Made by a program: the position numbers and the translations under genes
Notes under the pieces: generated by a model
Told to the model about the DNA's origin: nothing
Database searches by the model: none
The model's input: the letters and a program-made list of their open reading frames with translations, nothing else
Assembly (NCBI GenBank): GCA_015680685.1
Contig: MNCI01012628.1
Coordinates: forward strand, 270,318 to 314,181
Source: Gnetum montanum
Lineage: Eukaryota; Streptophyta; Gnetopsida; Gnetales; Gnetaceae
Direction of reading: 5' to 3'
DNA length: 43,864 nt
Shown: piece after piece, positions 32,610 to 43,809 of the stretch
How the letters are laid out: every line of letters begins with the position of its first letter
Numbering within the stretch: the first letter of the stretch is position 1

Positions 32610-35600
32610 AATGGCACCGAAAGTAAGAGGGAAGAATGCGAAATTGGCAAAGATAGACGAGGTACAAGGGAGCCTGCAGCGTGCTTTGTAGGCTTTAGTT
32701 GAAGTGAGGGATGTCGCTCCCCTGAATCGGTAGGCTATCCCTGGCTTGTTTGTGTTGCTTTCTGTAATATGCTCCTTCTTTGCGATGTTTATTCTTTTTG
32801 CGTCATTCTGCGTAAATTAGAGTTCTAGGCTATGGACCTCATGTTAAAACGAGGGTTTATACAATAGTATTGCGTCTATCACCATTGTTAGGGACAAACC
32901 TTGTACTATTACAAGGGTTTAGGTGATTTCGGCTGTATAGCTAGAGCATAATTTGTAAATTTTCTATAGTTTAAACATGGAATCGAAATCTAGACAATAA
33001 TGTGTTTATGTTTGTTTGTACAGTATTATGTTGAAACCCGTCTTAATCGTCTTGGACATAGTCGGGGTTTTATATTGTATAAACCTGATCATGCCCAACG
33101 TCCCTCCCCCTCAGACTCGGTTGTAAGGGAGGGTTATATGGTTCCGAAAGGGTGCGCTGGAGTTGCTACAGTTTTTGCTGCGTAACTACAGTGTTATTTT
33201 GTGCTCACATCTATCGAGGGATGTGGCTGGAGCCATTTTGGAACACCTATTAATGGGTTCTACACAGGGAATCCTGACTTTCTTGACAGAAGGTACCATC
33301 GATACTGGTCGTCCTCAAGACCACGAACTTAGCACCAGAGGGCTAAGGTGCTTAAGTTGGATCTAGAAAATGGCCAGGTTTAGCTATTACCATGCGTACA
33401 ACACTTTGTTCGTGGCACGTCATGTATCGACTTACTTTCAGAACCCACCAGGCATAGTGTATTACTCAGGTGGGTACGTTGTTTTACTAGCGGTATTGTC
33501 AATATGTTTCTAGTGCCTGGATTTATGAAGCGTAAGATACTAATGCGTCATATGATACAAGTTTTTTATTAACAAAAAAGGATTAGTGGGCAATGGTGAT
33601 ACATTGACCTGGACCGAAATAGCAATAAAGGAGTTTACCTCCACTAGTAACGTACGCGCCGGTGTAATGGGGCAGATGGCCTTTGACATCCATGAGTATC
33701 CCACCCATTATGCTAATTCTTTCTAGAATTGTCAGAACCTTGGGTGGTTACATCAAGAATGGACTTTGGACCCGCCCCTTACCGTTGCGGACGTGCAGAG
33801 GAAACTTCCTCCATTTCCTTTGCCATTTGGCCCTGGTAAGATTTTGTTGCTACTGTTATTTACATGATATTATATTATTTTTGGTCTGTTTTTGAAATGT
33901 AGCGTAATAGTGTTTTTGATATTTAGAAATGTGTCTTGCGTTATTCAGTCAGGGAATCTCGGGAGATTACCCTTACAATTTCTGGCCGTGAGGCGAATAC
34001 CCTCCTCTTCCACTATGGTGACATTAAGGAAGCACAACGCTGGCTCGGCCATGCAGCGGCCCCAATTGCATTGGTCACCAAGCTGCGGGAAGCGAGGCTA
34101 ATGCATTTATTTCTGGCCATAACTCCTGATGTCTCGACTAGCGAAATGTTAACCCTGGTCAACTTCCTCAGCGAGAGGGCTGAGTGTTTTTGCACTCGCG
34201 TCCATCACATGCATGTGAATTTCGATATTGACGCTCAGCTGTTTGTTGACCTCTTCGGCATCCCCTCTGACAGTCTTCCTATAGAGGAAAGAGCAAGGAG
34301 GAGCCTCAAATGTCAGAAAGAGCTGGAGGAGTGGCTGGGGGCCAAGAAGGAGACCAAGGGGATCCCTTGTGAAAGGATTGAATTAGAAATCGCCAAGACT
34401 ATCTATCCCCTCTTCCGGGCCTGGGCTTTCCCCAAAACACTCTTGTAGGGGAGGTTCTTTACCATAGAACAGGCTCGTATCATGCGGGAGGTTATGGAGA
34501 AAGGGACCCAGTTCGACTAGGCAAGCTATTTCGCTGAAGGGTTACGCACTGAAATGATCAGGCTCCGCCAGAAGCTTGAGTCCCATTTCAGTGTGCATTT
34601 CGCCTTCTTCATAGCTTGCCTACGGCGTTTTGCCGAATTCTTGGTTGTCTAGAGGAATGGGGTCTGGGTGCAGCAAGACCGAGACCAACTATCCAAACTT
34701 TGGATTTTTCACATTTTCGACACTACCCGAGGACAAGATCCTCAGGAGCGAATTGGGGAGTCTCAGCCTATAACGACAAGGGATTTGGCGGCACCTCAAG
34801 TGCAGGGCCCTGACAGTGTAGGTGGGGTGATTCCCACTTACACCGGTGACGCATCACGGGGGAAGCGCCTAGTGGCAAAGATAGTGGACGCATTGGTTCA
34901 GCAAAAACAGCCTCACTTAACCGAGGCGCCTGCGGAACCAGCGGGTGGCATAGACCAGACTATGCAAGTCAGAGTTTAGCGGAGTAAACCTCCGCCTGGT
35001 AAGCATAAAGACATAATGAAAGTTATTGCAATTATTGTATGATGCAACTTTATTCAAAGTATTCTGAATCTTTTAGATGTGTTATGTGACATGAACAGCG
35101 AGATCTACGGAGTGATTGACCCCTGAAACAGGGGCAGTGGTATTACGGCGTGGAGAAGAGGCCCCAGTTTTGGAAGAGGAGGCCCCAGCTGTTAGAATAA
35201 GTGACGCACAGACCCTTGTGCGTGAGGAGAGGGAGGAGGTGGAAAATATTGACGCACCCCCCACCACATCAGGCAGAGGTCAGTGCATTAAGACTTTTGT
35301 AGGAATTCTATTAATAACTAGAAATTTTAACTTAATTACGCTACAGAAGAACAAGATGTATCCATGTCCGCCGTTGTAAGCAGAGCGTGGGGAGAAATTC
35401 CTGACAAGTTTGCCTTCATGGAAGGCGTTGTTAGCGATATGATCGAGCGCCTCGAGCGCATCAATCTTGGAGCTGGTATGTTACTGTTATTCTACGGTTA
35501 TTTTACTATACAATTGTAATACTTTATTTACGCTTGACAATGTTTATTATCAGGAGCTCACCTTCGATGGGATCCTACAAAGCCCATTGACTTGGACACA

Positions 35601-36683
35601 GTGGAGCCTTTATCGAATGGGGCAGTCATGCCACGTAACATTTATGAGGAAATGCGTAAATGTGCGTTACGCTCGACACGTTCCTTGTGGGAGAGTCAGA
35701 GTATCAATAAAGACCTCTAAAAGAGATTGCAGAGGGCAAAGAAGGAAAGGGTGTCTCTGACCAAAGAGGTCGGAGACCTAAGATTGCGGTGTGAATTCCT
35801 ACAAGCGCAGGAAATGGGTGACGGAGACTGGCGTACGGCTATTATTGACTACGCTCGCTATTGGACCGCAGTCAGGAACAGCATGCAAACCAGTCGCAAA
35901 TTGGTGGAGCAAAGGATGCAAATAGAGCTGTTGGCCCAGAAAAGCCAAGACTAGAAGGATTTTTGTGCAACTATGCAAGAGTGGGGGTAGAAGGAAAAAG
36001 ATCACAAGCATCTCTATAAGCGGGAGAGTATCGCTTATCGTTAGCACTACCGAGATTCTGCCGTCGAAGCTCAATCCTTGCGGGTATTCCTCGATGTCAT
36101 TGGTGCATCCAAAGCCTTCGAGAAGTTCCAGGAGTAGGTGATAGTAAGCGTGTCCCCAGAAAGAGAGATTGCTCTTCCTGAGAGTGAGACTACAGTCCCT
36201 ACCTTCTTCCCTGAACCGCCCCGATGGACTAGTGTGGAGAAAGGGAAGGTGAACGCTGGAAATGATCTGGGAAATGGTGTATGGTCTGAATTAACTAAAA
36301 ATGAAATTATGCAATGCCTATGGGTCAGTTTAGATCAGCTCCCCTTTGTTGTAGAAGCAGGACCATCGCAAGTAAGTTTGGGTGTTATTGACTTTAAATT
36401 TTCTGATTTATCCTATTACGGCTTTTACTAATGTATTTACTGTATATAGGTACAAGGAGTGGATGAAGAAGGAAAACAGGGTGGTGAGCAAGTACAGGAA
36501 GGAGAGCGTAATGACACAGACCGTCCTCTTGAGGAGCCAGCATTAGAGAAAGGACCTCGTGAAGATGATATTCCTCATAAAGGAATACCTTCTAGAAGGG
36601 ACGGCCCACTTGAGGATGATTTCTTAGGCTTAGAGGCAGACCTAAGGGATACGGGTGACAGTGGTACTAGGGGGGATGCGTAA
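32610..36683 (+). pseudogene. Opposite-strand multi-exon gene inside the Tat element
   Basis: Function unknown. Exons by eye: about 32610-32729 (weak), 33024-33469, 33581-33835, 33927-34998, 35077-35278, 35347-35475, 35554-36371, 36450-36683. The six introns after exon 2 are 68-111 bp, begin GT (often GTAAG or GTATG) and end AG. Frames join in phase 1, 1, 1, 1, 1 and 0. Exon 2 is Tyr-rich (SYYHAYNTLFVARHVSTYF), exon 3 has TLTWTEIAIKEFTS, exon 4 has FDIDAQLFVDLFGIPSDSLP and EEWLGAKKETKGIP. Exons 5-7 are acidic, with a probable coiled coil (KRLQRAKKERVSLTKEVGDL). The end is Glu/Asp-rich. About 1050 codons are implied. At least 11 stops and three 1-nt indels (near 33172, 33985, 35121) make it a pseudogene. 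Extra antisense ORFs are known in Tat elements; relation to those is untested. Confidence 0.68.
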
Positions 36684-36698
36684 TTATGAGTTACGCAT
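36676..36698 (+). terminator. Hairpin at the stop codon of the opposite-strand gene
   Basis: ATGCGTAA-TTATGAG-TTACGCAT: perfect 8-bp arms with a 7-nt loop; the TAA stop at 36681-36683 is part of the left arm. Could be a 3' processing signal or chance from the GCGTAA-rich composition. Confidence 0.45.
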
Positions 36699-36882
36699 AA
36701 TTTTATTGATGAAACTGAACAATGGCCATATGAATGTTGGCAAGATTAATCATGAGATTCTGTGTATGATTTAAAATTTTATTTGTTTTTATCTCTTTAT
36801 TAGTTTTATGTCTTGATTTATGCAAAGTTTAAGCAGGGTTGTTAAGAACTTTGACTAGGTTGCGTTACTATGGAATGGAATT

Positions 36883-37019
36883 GCTAGTTTAAGGCCATCG
36901 CAGGCCGTCATGTAGTGTTTGCATAAGGTATAGGCACACCAGCTAGTTTTAGGCCATCGCAGGCCTTTGTTAGTTTAAGGCCATTATAGGCCGTCTCTAG
37001 TTTTAGGCCATTGCTGGCC
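36883..37019. repeat. Second minisatellite, four units
   Basis: Core of 24 bp, GCTAGTTTTAGGCCATCGCA plus GGCC, at 36883, 36942, 36969 and 36996. It shares the leading GCTAGTTTTA with the array at 28262, same orientation, 8 kb away. It lies in the protease-RT gap, beyond the end of the opposite-strand gene. Confidence 0.85.
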
Positions 37020-37259
37020 ATCTACGTAAGTGTTGAAGTGTAATTGATAAATATGTACATACCTGCGTAACTATGCTAATATGACTAGTAGAAATCAAGG
37101 AGCGTAAATGGCATAAAAAGAGGAATATAAATAGCGTAATAGACAGAAAGCGTAAGTATATGTATGTATATTAAAGTAAAGTGTCAATCGAATTTCATAA
37201 GTGTAAGCGGAAAACTAGTGGAAGTATGATCATGCGCGTAAATGCCACTCAGATCAATC

Positions 37260-38072
37260 ACTAATTCGCAATTGTTTCTTGATGGCCTTTACGTTCAATG
37301 ATGCGTAAGAGCAGGGAGATTTGTGATCTGACTCCTCCATAACATCTTCCTAAAATGGTAGGTCAGCCCAGGCTAGGCTATCATCATTCATTTCAGTTTT
37401 TTTACGAGTTCGAATGTGAGTTTGACCTTCGAGCATCTCAATCTCTGAACCTCATTCCTCCTCTATGTTGTTGACAGTCCTAGGGGTTATTTCATCATCA
37501 TGTATTACAACTTCTACCCCCGCGTAAGGGAGGTGGATCTCTTGATGTATTGGTGATGAAACTGCCCTAAGTTGGGCTAGCCAGGACCTCCCCAAGATCA
37601 GGTTGAAACCAGGCATCTCCTCGACAACGAGAAATGTGGCGTCTGTTGGGAATTGATCCCCTGCCACAAATTCAATACGCACCGTCCCCTTGACTTGCAC
37701 CCGTGCCCCGTTCAACAACTTTAGGCACGATGTCGTTGTAGGACTGATCTGGTCGACCAGGCCCAACTTATCCACTATAGGATAAGGGATGACATTCGCA
37801 GCTGCGCCATCATCAACATGCACCCTCTGGATCTGATACTGACCAACCCAGATGGTGATAAACATAGGTTCTATCATTACTTGACCTTTTTCTGGATCAT
37901 CTTTGATGGATTTATCATGAAAGGTCAGAGGGGTTGGTTTAGGTTGCTCAGCGACGGAGGGAAGCATGACAGCATGTATCGCTTCCTCTTCTGCTGGTAA
38001 GCTTTTATCCACTGGTATGGATGTCAGCATGTGAACCATAGCCTCACGGTGTTTTTGAGATGTCATAAGCAA
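37260..38072 (-). pseudogene. Aspartic protease of the Tat element
   Basis: An open stretch of 206 codons (38072-37452). It starts LMTSQKHREAMVHMLTSIPV, the conserved helix before Tat protease, then PLTFHDKSIKDDPEKGQVMIEPMFI. The active site is VHVDDGAAANVIP (about 37820-37785), where D-D-G replaces the usual D-G/T-G. The C-terminal motif is GFNLILGRSWLAQLRAVSS. After a TGA the frame continues (EIEMLEGQTHIRTRKK...WADLPF*EDVMEES) to about 37260. Within 37452-38072 it is stop-free, so it is among the best preserved parts. Confidence 0.85.
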
Positions 38073-38264
38073 ATCATAGAGGCTCCACGTTGTGTTCTTC
38101 TATTTCAGAGCCTGATTGACCTGCGTAAATGCGTTGAGGAGGTCCCGCTCTTGGCTAGGCTGTTTATCCCCTCTGTCTTCCTCCATTTGCCCTAAGAGAC
38201 GAATCTCCCGAGGCAGAATAGCATCAGTCAGAGAGTTTTGTTTCTTCCTACATAGGGGAGGTGA

Positions 38265-41020
38265 CTACGTTTCTGTACCCTTGTCTTGCCCAGAAGGCAT
38301 AGGTGCAGGGACAGAGGCCAAGGGCCTAGGCTTAGGGAAGCCTAGCGTAGTATGGTTTTTGGTGGCATTGACTAATGCATCTCCTTCCCTTTTTTTATTT
38401 GGCGGTGGTTGATGGTGATGGCTAGAAGCTTGCCCCTGCGTAAAAGGAGCAGCCGGTAGTTTTGGTACCCTAAGGATGAAAGGTGCCTTAGGGGTAGGTG
38501 CGAACATGGCCGCGGCTTTACTGTTAGCGTGAGGCTGAGTTAAAGTTGGCGAGGATGTCTGGATAACAAAGGGTGGCCTCAGGACACTACTAGCTCCCGA
38601 TGAAGAGCTTGCCCCCTGGGGTGTAGTAGGTACGCATAAAATGAAGGGTCGTTTAGGCGGTACCTTTCCTTCACTGTCCGTACTTACCACGTTGATTGTG
38701 TATGGTGTGTTATTTGCATTTAACGAGTCCTTGTACACATGCAACGCCTGGTTTTTGGGACGAGTTGGACTGCTGCCGTCTAGTTTCAGAGAACCATCGT
38801 CGATCATGCGTTGAATGTCGTCTTTCAACGCCCAGCAGTAATTTGTGTTATGACCACACAACTGGTGGTAGTCATAGAAATGGTCTAGCCTAAAAGACCT
38901 TGGCATTGGTGGTTCGTTAGGCAAGGCTAAAGAAGGGTTCTTCAGCAATTCACAATGATGCCTATGATGCTGAAGAGCTTCTTCAGATACCTTCTTATTC
39001 TGAATGTATCCAGCCCCTAACAATTGTTTCAACAGTTTCGAATGTTTTATAGGCAGGGCTGTATACTTTGAGCGATCTTTACGCTCAAAGTTTGGCTTTG
39101 GCTGGGGGGCTTTTCAGGGGAAGGTGTGTCCTGGCTGGTGTTGGTTGCGTTAGCTGTAGTCTCGGGGGGCACCACGGGTGCCTTCTTGTTCTTGTTTTTA
39201 GCACCTTCAACCAACGCAGCTACCATCGTTGTTGTTGCTTTACCTTTGTCCTTACCCTTATTGTTAGCATTTTTATAGGCTACATACACTGGGTCTTTGC
39301 TAGCCTCTGCAGCATCTTGGATGCTCCTAGTTTCGGCAAAAGCCTGACTCAAGGTGCTAGGGGCAAGGTAATATAACTTAAACTTGATGAAGTTGTTAAC
39401 CACTCCCTTGAAGATAGCCAGCAAGTGGGCTTCCGCGATAGGCTCACGGACTTCATTCAGAGTGGCACTCCATCGTTGTATAAACTTTTGGACCGGCTTG
39501 AGTGGGTCTTGTTTCACCCCCATGAGTTGCTCTAATATGACCTTCGGTTTTAAATTGTACTTAAAATAAGTCACAAATTGTGTCAGAAGTTCTTCCAAGG
39601 TTGAGATGGAGGGCTCGATACCAGTCCAAAGCCTTACCTGTCAGAGACATTGCAAAGACATGTATAATAGTATGTGGCCACTATTGTAACAGTAAGGATT
39701 CAGACCTAAAGGTGACCAGGTGGGCATTGGGATCACCTTCCCCGTTATATTTGGTAAAATGCAGCAGAGACATCCTCGGGGGCAACGACAGCATAGGAAC
39801 TGTTGGACTGATGGGATCATCCTGATAGAAATCCATGATCTGTATGATATCAGAGCTAACAGCTTTAAGGTGTTTGACTTCCTCAGTAAGGGTCTGGATG
39901 AGTAAAAAGGCTTGGTCCAGACTTGGTGATGAAGAAGCCTGCGTAGGAGGAGCCAGGGGTTGGACAAGAAGAGCTATACCAGGCAATGGGAATGTGGCGA
40001 TGGCTTGGCTGGTAGGTGGTGCAACAGGGACTATCCCACGGACGGAGCTGCCTATGGAAACCACCAGCCACCAGGCTGAGCAAAGGGATTGGCTGTCGCC
40101 GAGTGCGTAGGAAGATTGTAAGGGTATTGTGGGACATACGTGGTGGGTGCGGCTAAGGGCTGCGCACCGTATAACGTGGATTGGTTGTGTGAGATGGGTG
40201 GGATCCACTGACCAGCCATGGGTTGTTGAATGGATCGTTGTGATTGAACAGTGGGTTGCCTTGTAGGGGGCGGCAATGCAAAGGTTTGCACCGGATTTTG
40301 TGCCGGGCGGGTCGTAGGCATGGCATGAGGCTGCACTTGGGGGATGTAATAGGGTGTGGTGGACGCCAGTACCACCGATGGAATACTGATTACACATGGT
40401 GATGAGGCTGCCCCCATGTTGTTTTGGGATGGTACTTGCACCTGTAGGACTGATGATTGCGTAGTGGCCTGCGGGATGACAGGAATGTGATTTTGAGCGG
40501 TCATGGCTGGATTAAGGTGGTCGGCTTCTCCTACGAGAGGAAACAGGAGATTTATGTACGTATGGGGACTAAGAGTATGATACGAATGTTCAGACTGGGC
40601 TACGAGTTCATCTTCCTCCTCCCCGTTCTGAGGTTCTAGCATGGATCGCGTAGCCTGACTCTTAGCCATGACCAGTTGGGTGAGGATTTCATGATAATGA
40701 TCAGTTAGGGGGATAATGTTGTAAGCGGTGGGGGTAAAATCTTGATCCCCTATGTGGACCATCTCAAAATTTCATTTCGCTTCGATCTCGGCTCGGCTAA
40801 GGGCAAGCTTTGCCTGGATCTTGACGCAGATGAAATTATATTCCTCAGGGGTCACGACGGTGAATACGAGATCTTTGCCCTACAATCTTAACGAACGACG
40901 CAACGGTCCCTGAGGTCCTATAACAGCAGAAGCTGGTCCGGTGGCGGCGATGAGATTCACAGATGTGGCACCCGATTCGGTAGTGGTCATGGCGACTGTG
41001 GTTGCGTATGCAGAATCCAT
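38265..41020 (-). pseudogene. Gag of the Tat element
   Basis: The start ATG at 41020 gives MDSAYATTVAMTTTESG, 234 nt past the PBS, in frame with a long Pro/Gln/Thr-rich N-terminal region (40762-40052). Frameshifts near 40060, 39680, 39610 and 39040 follow. The capsid-like part reads FTKYNGEGDPNAHLVTF, LTGKALDWYRAL, STLEELLTQFVTYFKYN, QKFIQRWSATLNEV and the A..F..GV motif. Downstream 39032-38265 is open (255 codons) with YDYHQLCGHNTNYCWALKDDIQRMIDDG. This is the modified zinc-knuckle (C/Y..H...GH.T..C..L...I..LI..G) typical of Tat Gag. A Pro-rich tail with repeated PPFVIQ/PFILRVP phrases precedes protease. Confidence 0.85.
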
Positions 41021-41253
41021 TGATCAGATAGATTAATCGACAATAAGCGACTAGATTTAAGAGGCGATGAATAAAGAAGATCGCGTTTAGGCTTTTTACC
41101 CTGTAGGATTCCAAAGGAATCGTTACAATGACCGATCTACACCACACGACTTTTCGTAAACTTCCCTACTGGTATTATGTTTACGTTTTTAGAGATGTGG
41201 GTACAAATCGCTTACAGGGCTACCCATAAAATACGGATCGAAGCTTTATCTGG

Positions 41254-41270
41254 CCCTCCTTCTAGCGCCA
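41254..41270 (-). promoter_or_regulatory. Primer-binding site of the Tat element
   Basis: TGGCGCTAGAAGGAGGG on the minus strand, seven bases from the LTR end. Similar to the family B site at 11411. The primer tRNA is not identified. Confidence 0.7.
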
Positions 41271-42006
41271 AAAAAACTGTAACGACGGAAAATGTCGGTA
41301 GCTGGAAAATACCAAACAAAGATCTGTGTACACAGTCTTAACCACAGATCTGTGTGAGGGCCGTGCTGGAGAAAATGAATCCGCAGTGCCTTGAACGGTC
41401 TTGTTGATTAGACAGGGACTTGCTCAATCAGTAAATCGATGAATAGTGTAGATATTCCGTGGAACAATCTAATTCGACGAATCGCCAAAGGAGAAGAAAA
41501 CAATGTAGATAACAACAACGTCAACACAACAAGAAGGATCGAATTCAAGAAAAATGCGCAATTCCAAAATCTATACTTTGACCCGAAAATTGGGTGTATT
41601 GTATACAAATTTCCAATGGAAAAGCTCCGCTTATCTTATGCGAAGCATACACAAAATGACAAGAAAACTGTTCAACAAGGAGTACAGAATGGAGTTCGAT
41701 CTACCTCGTAAGCCAGAGATGGGATGTAAGGAAGGTCAAGCTCTGACGTCTATCGATCAACTGTTTCTGATCAATAAAACTTGCAAACCACACTAGATGA
41801 TATTTCGATCTCTGATCTACTCCTTTTGCCTTGGGTAGTCTCTGCTCAAAACTGCCAATGATCGCCAATGGAGAGAGCTGTGTTTTCGCCAAAGGACTGA
41901 TCGTTCCTACTACTAATGCTCAAGCAAAATGTCTTCTGCCTTTACTAAAAGATGATGCTGCCAAAAGTTAAAGATGCAACCTCCTTTGTTTCTTTGCCAA
42001 CTGGAG

Positions 42007-42014
42007 TATTTATA
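42007..42014 (-). promoter_or_regulatory. TATA box, Tat 5' LTR
   Basis: TATAAATA on the minus strand, conserved in the 3' LTR; transcription should start about 30 bp to its left on the plus-strand coordinates. Confidence 0.6.
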
Positions 42015-42184
42015 AGTTCGACAACATATGGAGAAAGCATGGTCCTAATGACACGTGTCCCAAACCTTCAAAATACCATTGACCTGGTAAACTTTATGTT
42101 GAAATTGGCCATGTTGCGTCACATTTTGAGAAGGGGAGCAAAGTACGCTATCGACCACTTCCGCTAAAGCTACTCCATGATTAC

Positions 42185-42215
42185 GCACAATACGCTGATC
42201 ATCAGCGTATTGTGC
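42185..42215. promoter_or_regulatory. Perfect 31-bp palindrome in Tat U3
   Basis: Arms GCACAATACGCTGAT and ATCAGCGTATTGTGC are exact reverse complements around a single C. It lies about 170 bp upstream of the TATA box on the transcribed strand. The partner in the 3' LTR (26389) is decayed. Confidence 0.9.
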
Positions 42216-42842
42216 ATATGGATAGCAGATGCGTATCTGGTACTGCTTTAGCCAGTTTTATGCTGTATTACACTTGTTTACGCTTCGTTGCGTGGCGGAG
42301 TGCAATAAAGCATGTAAGTAGTTGATTCAAGCTGTTTTACACTCATTCACGCCGGGAAGCATAATAGAGCGTAAAAATGATCAACTTTACAATAAATTAC
42401 GCTTGTCAACGCTGCGTAGCGTAATGAGCGTAAAGCGACCAATCTGCAAAAAAGAAGAGATCAATCTGCCGCGCTTCCTTTGACTTTGACTTTGCTTTTC
42501 TTGAAGCTCGTTACGCTACTCTGCGTAACGGAGCATAAACTCGGTCTAGAACAAAAGACTTAGCAGAATATGCGACAAGTCTAAACTTTGTCAAAATTGC
42601 CGAAGTAAGTTACTTTTTGCTAGTGGGCTACGTTAAACAGAGTTACGCTGAGCGACACTACGCTATGTTGCGTAATGTAGCATAAAGAAAGAAAACATGG
42701 TAAGATTGAAATTTGCAGGAACTTGGAGACTTGATATTGCGTGCCTCTTTGCCCTACTCTGTCTTCTGAATTTCCATCTCGAACCTTCGCCCGAATCGTG
42801 AATCTTTGCCTGAGGCCGATTCGCAATTTCTACGGTGTTTCA

Positions 42843-42847
42843 AAGTT
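42843..42847. repeat. Target-site duplication, right copy
   Basis: AAGTT after the LTR end; the left copy is GAGTT at 25473-25477. Confidence 0.7.
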
Positions 42848-43735
42848 ACCATGCAACCTGGGTGTACCAAGATCCTTGTAGATCTAATGAAAAATGGGAG
42901 CAAGTGTAATAAAGGCACTTGCTCAAGAAAACTAATGCTATTCTAGGGGGTCCCAATGGAAAGACATGCATCCATGCCTGAAGGTAGGTGGCTTCTCTGG
43001 ATCAAGCATTCAAAAAAATGAAAAAAAAAACATGTGTGCTACAGAGAAATTCCAATTCACTCCTCCCTTGGACAAAATGCTAAGTGATCATGCACCTTGC
43101 TATCATGGTGCTCTTCTAGTTGATCATCAATGGATGAAATAATGCAATGTCACTGATTAGAGGAATGGACTTGGTCTTGATTTTGGAGCAATGGGCTAAT
43201 GATACATTAATCACATCCTACACTCAAAATTCATTGTGCCTTGGGTCAGTTACCTCATGTTCCAATCTCTGCAATCCCTTCTATAAGTTGCCTCATCTTG
43301 GTGTCCATGTATTTGTGACTTGTGTCTTGTGTAGCATTGAATACATACCTCATCATGGTGGTATCTACATTTGTGTGTTTTGTGGAACTAGTGTGGATTA
43401 CATTTAACCCTTCTAGTGCCTACAGACATTTTAAGATGTGGTTATGAAAGGGCATTATAGGTTGGAACTTGCTTTGGGGAGGACCCACTTGCATGACTTT
43501 TGTAGTTTGTACTTGTTGCACACCACCACATCATTTTATACCCTCCAAGTACTTCATTGCCAAATCTATTCTTTCCTTTGTCATCATTTTATCAAATGTT
43601 CTTCAAAACCATTAAGTGTCCTTTGATGTGTCACCTAAACAAACTAGGTCTGACATTAATATTTTAGGGCAACTTCCTTGAAAAAATTTCTAACTCTAAA
43701 ATCACACTAAGCAAAGAATTCAACATTTACTAAAG
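42848..43735 (+). mobile_element. A3 3' non-coding region, second part
   Basis: Continues A3 after the Tat insertion. CATGCCTGAAGG near 42975 and GCTTTGGGGAGGACCCACT near 43472 match A2 at about 9255 and 9700, in the same order. No convincing ORF; a 10-A run lies near 43020. Confidence 0.65.
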
Positions 43736-43809
43736 GTAATAAGTAAGGTATGAAATAATTGAACTTCTTTCAATAACCTTACTAACAATTGGTCTTTGTG
43801 TGATTATAG
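43736..43809 (+). other. Candidate leader intron (A3)
   Basis: Donor-like AAG|GTAATA at 43736 or AAG|GTATGA at 43748. Branch-point-like CTTACTAAC lies near 43779. The acceptor GATTATAG at 43809 is directly before an ATG. A2 has a parallel arrangement at 10044-10108. Confidence 0.4.

Larger units (their letters stand above)
32193..37330 (-). other. Protease-RT gap, candidate giant intron
   Basis: On the minus strand about 5.1 kb between the end of the protease linker (about 37260-37450) and the start of the RT coding region has no sense coding sequence. The RT side has a good acceptor (TTTGGTGATTTTGTAG|GACGG). Possible donors include AAC|GTAAAG near 37290, not resolved. Ogre-type Tat elements are known to have an intron at this place, but the size and the opposite-strand gene inside are unusual. 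Confidence 0.55.
25478..42842 (-). mobile_element. 17.4-kb Tat-lineage Ty3/gypsy element
   Basis: Complete from LTR to LTR (25478-27039 and 41278-42842), flanked by GAGTT/AAGTT (4 of 5). On the minus strand: 5' LTR, PBS, gag, protease, a roughly 5-kb gap, RT, RNase H, archaeal-type RNase H, integrase, minisatellite, polypurine tract, 3' LTR. The second (archaeal-type) RNase H is diagnostic for Tat. Large size and a protease-RT gap recall Ogre-type members. LTRs agree at roughly 90-95% by eye, differing mostly by transitions. All coding parts carry stops or frameshifts. It sits inside copy A3. Confidence 0.9.
41278..42842 (-). repeat. 5' LTR of the Tat element (1565 bp)
   Basis: On the minus strand TGAAACACCG to CGTTACA. 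The U3 half is rich in TTACGC/GCGTAA words. Base differences from the 3' LTR cluster in the first 180 plus-strand bases (about 12%), with higher agreement elsewhere. Confidence 0.92.

Noticed and set aside
39681-40397. Minus-strand frame of 238 codons treated as a separate gene
   Set aside because: Only its C-terminal part (LPPRMSLLHFTKYNGEGDPNAHLVTF) is Gag; the front is a shifted reading of the same gag.
43147-43626. Plus-strand frames in the A3 3' region
   Set aside because: Cys/Ser/Tyr-rich frames without domain in a region collinear with non-coding A2 sequence.
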